A stretch of DNA of 64,000 nucleotides from Liolophura sinensis. Lineage: Eukaryota; Mollusca; Polyplacophora; Chitonida; Chitonidae. A program made the position numbers and the translations under genes. This document shows positions 49,701 to 57,683 of the stretch, one piece after another (within the stretch, counting starts at the first letter, position 1; every line of letters begins with the position of its first letter). The notes beneath the pieces are model-generated. The model saw only the letters and a program-made list of their open reading frames with translations, was not told the origin of the DNA and ran no database searches. The stretch is taken from assembly GCF_032854445.1 (NCBI RefSeq), contig NC_088302.1, forward strand, positions 36,710,191 through 36,774,190, in the 5' to 3' direction.

Positions 49701-52700
49701 AATGAACCCGTTTCTTTGACAAAGTTGTTGAAAGACAAGCACCTTAACTTGACTATGGTTGTAAAATCACCTTGACCACAAGAAAGATCTCTAAAAAAGA
49801 CACTTCTTTCAACTTAAAAGAAAATAAACTCAACAGAGAAATTAAGTACCTGATGGTTTATCTGGTTTGATGCTCTTACAGAAATCCCAAAATTGGAAAA
49901 AATCTGGGGGCATTTCTACCAAGAACTTTTGTTTGAGATTCTCCTTTAGGTCAGCAGGAGAAACAGGGGCATCCTCCATGTTCTCATCCTCGGCATCAAC
50001 AGTTTTATCCTCTGACAACCTTGCCTCTACCTCTAAAGATGTTTTATCTTCACTGTTTGATGGTGATGACTTGTCTTCTTCAGGAGGCTCATCTTTCAAA
50101 ATAAAAATTAGATCGCTACAAAGAAAGAACTGGCTACTGTATGCTCAACCGTATTTGTTTATTTATCCACAAATCCTTTAAAAGAATGTGCGCTAGGTTA
50201 CTGCAATATTTTAGCCACGCATATTCCTAATTCTTTTGGCTCAAAATGACTCTCTCGTGGTTTACATAACAGGCCAAAGAAAATAAATGTTTCTAATCTG
50301 ACATATAACATCCTAGGCATGCTCAATTATTTCAATACAAATAACATGTCCAAATGAAGGTTACTTCATGTCTACTTCAACTACTTGTCAATTTGTTGTG
50401 TTAGCATGTAGCATCATTAATGTTATTCATCCAACTCACTCTTATTTTCATCTTCACTTTGTGCTTGAATATCATCTCCTTTTCCAGTCTTGCCCTTGAA
50501 AAAGTCTTTGATATTTCCTTTTTTAGTCTCTCGTTTTGGTTTCTTTTCGGGTGCTTCATCATCCTGATAAGAAAAAGAGAAAAAATTTGAATTGGTCTGA
50601 CTGATTTTCAAAGCGGCAGCCATAGATTTGATTCTAAGTTAAGTGATCTCCCTGTTAACATTCTGGCATTTACACTGTCGGTCTAAAGTGTGTGGAAAAA
50701 AAGAATTTAGTTGGCAAATTTATTCCGTTTTCACACACTTTATTACAAATTTCATCAGCCCATTCCCATGTTTGTCACAACTATACAACAACAACAACAA
50801 TTGCAAAGTGAAAGTGGTAACCTCCGTAGGCCTACGTATGCCGCCCTTTTCCCTACCAAAAATCATGTGATAAACCAGAATAGAAATAAAATCATTTCAG
50901 TACATGACGTCATTATTATTCAATGTTCGACACATCTTTAGTTAAAGACCTGTTTTGAACAAGAAGTCCCCGAAACCACAGACCACGCCGAAACACTAGG
51001 TAAGACTGCGTACGATTGGCTAACTTGGAACTTGCAGCCAATCGGCGAGCGCCTGTCGGAAGGGTTTGACTTTCACGAGCCATGGCAGCTTGTTGTCGAG
51101 GTTGCTGTCATACTACCAGATTGAGATCAACGCCTTTTCATCACACAAACCTATTTATATCTCGGTCAGCACTATATTTAGATGCTAGATTTACCGAAAT
51201 GTTAAACAAACGGGCCTAGTTTGGATACAGTGAGAATCGTGAATTATATTCACGTAAAATTGAGTCGGGCTGAGTGAAAATCACGGATATAATCCATGGA
51301 TGTTGTCACTGGCGTTTGTTTATCATTATCGTTCTGCGTAAGGGCAATTCCTGATAAAATACTTATAAATAAGACAATAGTTTCATGAGTTTATTCTGTG
51401 TCTGTCATACTGTCTGAGCTAAAGATGGCGGATTCGACTAATTCCCATGCAGTCTGTATTAAACAATGGAAGGCAGCATACTACGTAAATAAGGACAAAA
51501 AGTGGCGGTATGGACAACTGGGCCTCATCCCAGAGGGAGTTGTGTTTACTGAAGCATCCACTGGTACTTCCTCCAACACAGATACAACAGGATTCTCACA
51601 GACCATTTTGTTTTCATCATTCACCGATGTGAAAAAGACCACATCCACCATGATTTTTCCTGTCATTACAATTTCCACAAACAGCGACAGACACTGGTTC
51701 GGTTCCTTCACTGACAGACAAAGCGTGTTTAATACCGTGGCACATTTCTGGAGAATGCGTCTTATTCCTGAAAATAAAAGCCCAAGAGCAGCTGGTGGAA
51801 CACGGACAAAACTGGGCAGAGAACTTCTCAGATTAGCACACGATTCACAAGCAACTATGAGCTCAGCTGCACGGACCTTGCATCACCAAGGACAGCAAAT
51901 AGACTCTTCCTTAGCAACTATGGATGATTTGCATAATGATCTGGATGTTGCTGACAAATTTGTGTCCGAACTTGAATCGTGGCTTGGAAACTGGCGCGCT
52001 TCTGCCAATGTGCCGCTTACGCAGTCAGTATTAATTAAACACACAGATCTGCCTGACATTGCTAACTTTGAAGTCCTTTACGCGAAAGCCGTGGGTACCT
52101 CATTGTCCGGATTTGTGCCGGGATCTGTGTGGATCAGTCGAAAGGAAGGGGTGACGATATTGGGGACAAAGCAAGACATCATACAGCATTTTGGGCCTGG
52201 TGGGGTATGCTTGTCCCGGGTTAGAGTGCTTAACCCGTGGGAGTTGATATTAACAAGTTACCGTTTGGGAGAATCAGATCTCTCATACCACCTCCTCTCC
52301 ACAAAAGCTGTTGAAGCCCTGAGACACTTAGAAGTTGGCAGAGCTGACAAAATAGAGTACATGAGACCTTCCCCTGTGTATGTGTGGGTTGATTCGACTA
52401 TCACAACAGGCAGAGCCAGCTTGTTACCTAGACAAGAGTTATCTGCCCCTTCCATGCCAGCCTCTGGGGTAGTGCAGCCCAACACTACAGCCCAGACACA
52501 GAGCCAACTGTTACAAAAACATGCACCTGTGTCAGATCAGGAGGTTCAGGAACTGAGCGATATTTTATCAGATCTCAAAGGTATGGCGATTGCTGTCCAG
52601 CAAGAAGAAGACAAACAGCTAGAAGCCCTTGACACTCTGTTGATGGCTGTAGACATGGCTGATGCTCGCAGGGCAGAATTAGAGAATAGAGTACAGAAAC

Positions 52701-55700
52701 TGATCAAGAACTGATCTTGAATTTCAGAATTTATTCATTTCAATTTTTACTCATATGATGTCAGTTTAACAGGAAGTGAAAACCACAGCGGAACAGATAA
52801 ACTACTGACCTTTGACAAGTTAATGACCAACTTTCCCACACAATATTGCACACATTAATGGAGGAAGACAAGAGGTCTTCAGGTTACTTCAATGATTCAC
52901 AGGCTATGCAAAAAGCCACACGAGTGTCATTAACCATTTACTGTTACTAAGCAGTGAGTGTGGGGATATCCACAAAGTATCTGTCCCAGATGTGTGCTCA
53001 TACAATATTCTGTTGTCAGTGTCAATATCCAATTTAACCTAATAACCTTAAAACCATTTTGGTTTGCTTACTGTCTAAATTCTTCTATTTAACATGTCCT
53101 TTCCCATATCTTGTTATCATAAAGACACACCAATGCTTTAATAACCAAAATGTAAATAAAGTTCAATTCCATTTAACTGCTGGTTTGGGGGTTGTCATTA
53201 TTTATTGCTTTTACCCCCACATGTATTTTGTTTATTAGCTGATTGATTGCCCACTACAACGCGTAAGGTTTCCACCTGAAGTTGTGTGCACAAAGGGAGA
53301 TAACCAATGAGCCAAGAGGCAGTTTACCACATAATCACATGTGGCAAGTCATCCAGATGAGCTGCTTACCATCCAAACACATTCACTACCGCTTCAATGA
53401 ATAATAATTATCCTTGACATAACGCTTGGCTGTCCCAGTGTAACTCCCAGTGTAACTACATGTAGACATGTTGCACAACTGAATCTGCTCTCTCAAGTCC
53501 TTAGCATCTACTGTAACATTCCAATACAGCATATGCGTGTGTCCTGGCATGTGGTCACAGGAACAGATCAGATTTGTGTTTTGCACTGTATTCAAGAATT
53601 TCACTTATGTCACAATATATGGTTGTCAAGTTGACGGGTGGCAGTGGCATTCTATTATACAGTCCATCCTACTTAAACAACATGGCACAGACTTTAAACA
53701 CCCATCTCCTTCCCACTCATAGCAATCTTAACTTGCCCCTTCTTTTCATTTCTATGCAATTTTCCTGCGGAATCACGATTAATATCCTCTTAACTTATGA
53801 TCCTCACCCATGAAACTGATTATTATTAACTCGCTGCCTTGTGGTCACGTTACCGACTAAAACTTCGGCGGTATAAATCACTACAAAGAAAGAACTGGGT
53901 ACTGTATGCTCTAGCGTATTTGTTCATTTATCTACAAATCCTTTAAAAGAATGTGGGCTAGCTACTGCAATATTTAGCTACGTATATTACCAATCCTTTT
54001 GGCTCAAAATGACTCTCATAAGTAGGCCATTTTGAAGTGTTTCATGACCTACTTCTGGGCTTGAAAACCTCATGAAATCTATAATATTTCCATCGCCGTC
54101 TGCAAGCACAACTTCAATCTTCTTAATTCAACCCACGAAGGAATAAAAAAGAACTTGTACTCATACTAATGGAGCAGGTAAGTTTGCATGGCGTCAGCAT
54201 GGACTTCACTGAAATCGTTCCACTGGGTTGAAGTTTGGAAATCGGCAATTTTTTGGAGAGGCAGGGATAGAGTCGGTGTTACTATAGATGTCAGAATTAT
54301 AAAAAAGCACTCTGTGCCCATATAGATGGACTACGTGCTATGGTGTTTGGAGTCCAGAAATGTGCAGCGATTCTTTTGGAGAGGCCTGGTTGGACTCGGT
54401 GTTACATAGTTATGGAGTAGGTAACTCTCAAATCGAGCCATACGAAGGTGTTCGTTCTCACAAGTAATCCAAATGGCGACAGATGCTTTACGGCCGCATT
54501 TGGGGTAGCGTCTGCAAACATACTCCTTACAGCACATGCGCCCGCCGCTCTCTACCTTTCATTTTACACCACTGCCACCAACAGCAAATTTTGTACATAA
54601 ATCTTGAACAATGCCAAGGTCACTGGGGTCATGGTGATGAGGCAGGAAGTGAAGTCAGAAAACACAATTCGTCTCAACCTTTGTCTCTAGTAATACTTTA
54701 TACAGATGCATTCTATTTATCTAAAGAATGCGCAACATGATTCTAACCAACACCTAAAACAATTTCATTGATGAATGCTGATTAAATACTTGTGCGGGAG
54801 GACATAAGTGATGAGGCTAATCTAAACAAGCCTACGTATGTCTCACATCCTCCAAAGGCCAAGCTTGTATGTTGGTGGCAGTGATGTACAGCAAACGGTA
54901 GAAAGCAACGCATGTGCTATAAAGAGTATGGTCTGAAAATGTATTTGTTTTGTGAATTTGTGCAGTTGTCATGGATTGTTTTTGTTTCAGCAAGTCTCAG
55001 AACGGAATAGATTATGGGGACCAATCCCCTGACATCAGTGTATGCTAGGGAAGTTTTATTGCGTGCGTGATGAGACGGTAAATGTTCCTTACCGTCCATG
55101 CGATACATCTGGGGTTGAATTACACCATAATTCTCACAACATTTTCCTGTAGCTCGACTTGAGAATTACCCACTCTGCAACTTAATATCAGTGTGATGAC
55201 AGTTGCAATAATGTAACTCTTGCTTCTGCGAGTGGCGCATAAATGCCGCGAGGGTTACAATGTTTTCATGGGTTCTAAAATGTCAATCTTCTGACTGAGG
55301 GCATTTATCATCTTCAAAAATAAGCCACGCAGCCAATCCAAAGTTGCACAGAATATCCCCAGTGTAATCATAAACTTACTGACACCAAAAAATTCCAATG
55401 ACCAGCTCTCCTTTTCCCCCTTTTCATCTTTTTTTCCATATTTCACACTGATAGCAGCAACAACGGTTTCCAGGCTAGTCACGTGACTCAAACTCTCCCT
55501 TCTTGTGTCAACTGAAACTCACACAAACACACACCGCAGGTGACCTGCCCAGACTCGCTTTGTACGTTGTGGCATGAAATATGGTAAAAAAAAAATGGGG
55601 AAAAGGAGAGCGGGTCAGTGGGATTTTTTTGGTGCTGGTAAAGGCGTATATACGCTAGGGATATTCTGTGTAACTTTGGGATGGCTGTGTGGCTTATTCC

Positions 55701-56215
55701 TGAAGATATTTACTATCATCAATGTCCTCAATCAGTAGATCAACATATTAGAGCTCGTAACACACAGTAACTCTCTCGTTGCTTACGCGCCACTCGATGA
55801 GGGGAGAAATACATGTACGTTATTGCAACCGTTTTTGTTTTAAACATCACACCTAGATGAACTACAGCTGTTCACGCCTAAGGGCAAAACTTTTGCCTGT
55901 GCTAAATTTGGATCTGATGGATTCGACGGCATCTACTGTTACAAAACTGTAGCTAAGTTTGCACATTAACAGATCCAACTGAACTAAATTCAAAGTTATT
56001 GCTCTCGACTCCAGTCAATAAAGGCCAAGTTGTCGTTGGTAATGTTGTTATTGTGATTACTGGTCATTTCCACACCCTACCTCATCATGTTTCCTTTTCG
56101 GGTGCCTATATTGCTGAAGATGTTGAGAATTTCTCCGGTAACATTTCTCTCCATACTTGCACATCGGCAAAGGGCTTTTTCCCTTTTTATCACCTTTGTT
56201 TTCTTCACTCGCCAT
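43490..56215 (-). CDS. HPF1: HPF1 (histone PARylation factor 1) with N-terminal PBZ finger, seven exons
   Basis: Exons: 56,081-56,215, 50,440-50,563, 49,850-50,092, 48,848-49,046, 46,707-46,805, 45,351-45,592 and 43,490-43,794. All have GT-AG borders and matching phases, totalling 1,347 nt and 448 residues. In other animals HPF1 binds PARP1/2 on damaged chromatin, completes their active site and directs ADP-ribosylation to serine. Conserved points: NDVGYR (Tyr340/Arg341, matching human Tyr238/Arg239 needed for PARP binding) and FANDECDYG (Glu386, matching the catalytic human Glu284). About 100 extra N-terminal residues hold a PBZ zinc finger (Cys19, Cys25, His32, His38), an acidic/basic linker and a PIP-box-like GNIKDFF at 61-67. 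Human HPF1 (346 residues) lacks the finger; I recall PBZ-HPF1 fusions in other invertebrates. Intron 1 hosts SNAP47 on the opposite strand. Confidence 0.92.
44165..44250. repeat. Short direct repeats in HPF1 intron 6
   Basis: GTCACTGATACCCTCT and GATACCCTCTAGTTCACCAC each occur at least twice head to tail. Non-coding. Confidence 0.6.
44812..45102 (-). mobile_element. V-SINE-like element with tRNA head
   Basis: On the minus strand the 5' end reads GCGCCAATGGCTCAGTTGG (A box within) and then a degenerate B box. A body follows with GAAGTTGTAGCTTCCTCGC, CAGCATTAAGGAGTTAGTGC and GTATCAGTGTAATGGCTCTG. I recognise this central domain as the type shared by V-SINEs of bivalves and other invertebrates. 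The left end is uncertain and no target duplication was seen. It lies in HPF1 intron 6. Confidence 0.65.
45351..45592 (-). CDS. HPF1: HPF1 exon 6: PARP-contact segment
   Basis: Phases match its neighbours (AA|A in, G|GT out). It encodes a Lys-rich helix and then [20 protein letters not shown] followed by [11 protein letters not shown], the loop whose Tyr and Arg bind the PARP C-terminus in the human protein. Confidence 0.93.
45687..45840. repeat. Tandem repeat, five copies of about 30 bp
   Basis: TCATCAAATCTTTAACAATC and ATATCATCATAT alternate about five times with small length changes, in HPF1 intron 5. Confidence 0.8.
46483..46630 (-). mobile_element. 5'-truncated SINE with TSD
   Basis: Tail and body of the tRNA-SINE family are intact (GGTGTTTTACGCCGTACTCA; GACCATCCGCAGGTTGCTGA), but the tRNA head is missing. 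A 7-bp AATATTA on both sides (46,476-46,482 and 46,631-46,637) fits truncated reverse transcription. Confidence 0.75.
46707..46805 (-). CDS. HPF1: HPF1 exon 5
   Basis: It encodes [15 protein letters not shown], then [16 protein letters not shown], matching the family segment that ends in DNVFAAVK in human HPF1. Acceptor ATCAG, donor GAA|GTAAGT. Confidence 0.92.
47570..47640 (+). mobile_element. Possible tRNA-derived SINE head
   Basis: TAGCACAGTGGAC resembles an A box, and GAGTTCAAATC about 50 bp later resembles a B box. The tRNA fold is not convincing and no clear body follows, so it is likely a relic. Confidence 0.35.
47721..48030. repeat. Minisatellite, four copies of exactly 78 bp
   Basis: Units begin CATGAATTAGAATGG at 47,721, 47,799, 47,877 and 47,955. 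Later copies are nearly identical, so the array is young. It lies in HPF1 intron 4 and has no exon or splice-site homology that I can see. Confidence 0.9.
48848..49046 (-). CDS. HPF1: HPF1 exon 4
   Basis: It encodes [18 protein letters not shown], then [17 protein letters not shown] and TQFHLGYYR, close to human HPF1 (LVGPYDIL; WRFYYDPPEF; TQYHMGYFR). Acceptor TTACAG, donor CAG|GTGTGT. Confidence 0.93.
49346..49601 (-). mobile_element. Near-complete SINE with TSD, nested in an older SINE relic
   Basis: Body and most of the tRNA head are intact; the first 12-15 nt of the head are missing. The 12-bp AGAATAAAAATA flanks it at 49,334-49,345 and 49,602-49,613. The left flank (GTTGTTTAATGTTATACTCA) is itself a worn tail of the same family, so a younger copy landed in an older one. 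Confidence 0.82.
49850..50092 (-). CDS. HPF1: HPF1 exon 3: acidic linker and start of the HPF1 domain
   Basis: An acidic Ser/Asp/Glu linker is followed by [20 protein letters not shown], matching the human start of the globular domain (KLSLPEDFYHFWKFC). Acceptor TGAAAG, donor CAG|GTACTT. Confidence 0.92.
50107..50262 (+). repeat. 155-bp repeat, left copy
   Basis: It shares long words (CTACAAAGAAAGAACTGG, ACAAATCCTTTAAAAGAATG, TTTTGGCTCAAAATGACTCT) with 53,873-54,030 in the same orientation. The two copies bracket SNAP47. Confidence 0.8.
50440..50563 (-). CDS. HPF1: HPF1 exon 2: charged linker with a PIP-box-like motif
   Basis: It is entered in phase 0 after TTATCAG and left in phase 1 at GA|GTGAGT. 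It encodes [16 protein letters not shown], then [12 protein letters not shown] and an acidic end. NIKDFF resembles the IxxFF core of PCNA-binding motifs, but the usual Gln three residues before the Ile is absent. Confidence 0.82.
51015..51042. promoter_or_regulatory. Inverted pair of CCAAT boxes upstream of SNAP47
   Basis: ATTGG at 51,015-51,019 and CCAAT at 51,038-51,042 lie in a locally GC-richer stretch about 390 bp before the SNAP47 start codon. That fits NF-Y sites of a TATA-less promoter. The assignment is by position only. Confidence 0.4.
51425..52714 (+). CDS. SNAP47: SNAP47, intronless Qbc-SNARE
   Basis: ATG at 51,425 (A at -3, G at +4) opens 429 residues. The N-terminal third is the PH/GRAM-like domain of SNAP47 ([30 protein letters not shown]). 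A first SNARE motif follows ([20 protein letters not shown]), then a second PH-like region, and a C-terminal second SNARE motif ([20 protein letters not shown]) with zero-layer Gln candidates in both. There is no Cys-rich palmitoylated linker, unlike SNAP25. SNAP47 pairs with syntaxin and VAMP partners in membrane fusion. The gene lies in HPF1 intron 1 on the opposite strand and has no introns, unlike the human gene. A 10-codon uORF (51,385-51,417) ends 7 nt before the start. Confidence 0.93.
   Translation: MADSTNSHAVCIKQWKAAYYVNKDKKWRYGQLGLIPEGVVFTEASTGTSSNTDTTGFSQTILFSSFTDVKKTTSTMIFPVITISTNSDRHWFGSFTDRQSVFNTVAHFWRMRLIPENKSPRAAGGTRTKLGRELLRLAHDSQATMSSAARTLHHQGQQIDSSLATMDDLHNDLDVADKFVSELESWLGNWRASANVPLTQSVLIKHTDLPDIANFEVLYAKAVGTSLSGFVPGSVWISRKEGVTILGTKQDIIQHFGPGGVCLSRVRVLNPWELILTSYRLGESDLSYHLLSTKAVEALRHLEVGRADKIEYMRPSPVYVWVDSTITTGRASLLPRQELSAPSMPASGVVQPNTTAQTQSQLLQKHAPVSDQEVQELSDILSDLKGMAIAVQQEEDKQLEALDTLLMAVDMADARRAELENRVQKLIKN
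53155..53160 (+). terminator. Polyadenylation signal of SNAP47
   Basis: A canonical AATAAA lies 440 nt after the stop codon in an AT-rich setting; it is the first one in that orientation. Confidence 0.6.
53161..56080. other. Rest of HPF1 intron 1
   Basis: It holds the right copy of the 155-bp repeat (53,873-54,030) and a two-copy diverged repeat around 54,230-54,410 with the shared words TTTGGAGAGGC and TCGGTGTTAC. A 78-codon minus-strand frame at 55,255-55,491 encodes one hydrophobic helix but has no ATG. Confidence 0.5.
53873..54030 (+). repeat. 155-bp repeat, right copy
   Basis: It aligns along its length with 50,107-50,262 at roughly 85% identity, same orientation, 3.7 kb apart. No tail, inverted repeat or coding potential is visible. 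Confidence 0.8.
56081..56215 (-). CDS. HPF1: HPF1 exon 1: PBZ zinc finger
   Basis: ATG at 56,215-56,213 (context ATCATGG) opens 45 codons ending at GAG|GTAGGG. The motif [11 protein letters not shown]-x2-HLQQYRHP fits the PBZ consensus C-x5-C-x6-H-x5-H with its conserved Tyr, Arg and Pro. PBZ fingers bind poly(ADP-ribose) in APLF and CHFR. Phase 0 joins it to exon 2 in frame. The next ATG down the gene would give a protein without the finger. Confidence 0.85.
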
Positions 56216-57554
56216 GATGAAAGTGAAACGCGCGGTTTTATTCGGGCTAAATTTACCTTCAGCAATGAAGAGGGCAACGACTGTTGTTTTTAACAATAAC
56301 TGCTCCCTTATATGACTTATGACCTTTGACCTAAAACTGGTACCTTTCTCAGAAAACAACACAGAAAGTGATGACGTTTTACGCAGGTGCCTCGAATTTG
56401 TTTACCCGGTGCTTGGCAAAGGTTAGCCGGACGTCCGAAAAATTGCGAAACAACCCGTCCTCAATATGGTGATTATTGATATATTTTCATGCTTAATGCA
56501 ACAAAAACGATTAATTATTTTAAGATATATTCACTTGGATTTAGCAAAAAGCATTCTCAAGCTAAAGAGTAAACTAATACTGTAGGTTTGATTGACAACG
56601 ACAGCATACTATAGCTGTCACGTTTACTACACACTCAGGGAGGCCTCCTAGCCCCAGGGGCAGCCAATGGTAAACCATACACCGATTCAGGCTATGTTGG
56701 ATAAGTCATTTCTAAACAATGGCTGCAGTCCAAAACAGGTGTCAGCTTTGGCTCTTACCTCTCAGCTTGCCCGCACACACAACATCTCTCGTATATTCTA
56801 CTTATTAAAGACGCACGAAACCCAAATTCACCTCACAATCATCGCGAAAGCAGCATTTCAAATAGAAGATACCTTTCACTGTTCTTGTCATTTTCATTTT
56901 ATAGTCGAGCAGAAGGCAAGTTAATCAAACATTTCAATATACTGATTCACGCATACCCTCTGGTAACCTATTCTACAGTAAGTAACAAATCGCTCACGTA
57001 AATTTGACTAGGTAAGAACAAGGTGAACAATGGTCCTCACTCACCTGTCACGGAGAGGACTGATGAAAGTTATGTTTCTGACAATCTTACTGGCAGAAAG
57101 ATCTGGGAATCTAGAAAACATTTAAGAAATTTGCTAATGACATCTTAGCTCTTGAGCTGTCAGGGATGCCAATATAAAGTTTATTCCGGTGTGTCTTCAT
57201 TTTTCGTCAGCATCCAGCTGGTGGTAATAAGCAGTCAAGATCACTTTTAGTTCATCTTACACAAAGCTCAAACAGTCACTTTGAGTATGACATACAGCAC
57301 CAATCAAATAAAAATGTGGCATACACACTGTAATCTTGAGTTTTACAAGAGAAAATGCAACAGTCTTTCTTTATAATGACCAACTCTTTAACTTACAGAA
57401 ATTGTCATGTTTTTACATCAGGAAGTTTCTGTTTATGACTTCTAAAGGTTGAATATTGCATAATGGTGCTCTGTTGGAGAAATTTTGCATGGCGGCAGTG
57501 TGAATTTCACAGCCTGTATATTTCTGTCACTGATCATTTTGTCTTCTTTTTCAG

Positions 57555-57683
57555 CCGAGTGAATCTGCCCATATTAAGGTTGTAGCCAGGGTTCGACCTC
57601 TGACCCCAGAAGAGGTCAAAAAGGGCATGACCTCTGTGACAAAGGTTGAAGGTGATAAGGTCATTGTACAGCCAGCTGGCAAG
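57555..57683 (+). CDS. Kinesin exon: first motor strand
   Basis: Acceptor TTTTTCAG, donor AAG|GTGAGA, 43 codons, phase 0. HIKVVARVRPLTPEEVKKG is the beta-1 strand and RxRP motif of kinesin motors. The upstream exon with the start codon could not be identified between here and 56,216. Confidence 0.9.

Noticed and set aside
51398-51424. Upstream extension of SNAP47 by nine codons
   Set aside because: It would need GTG as a start; the ATG at 51,425 has a strong context and matches the family N-terminus.
55255-55491. 78-codon minus-strand frame with one hydrophobic helix in HPF1 intron 1
   Set aside because: It begins with TTG rather than ATG, has no recognisable family and no clear partner exon. 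A candidate acceptor exists upstream, but that alone is weak evidence.
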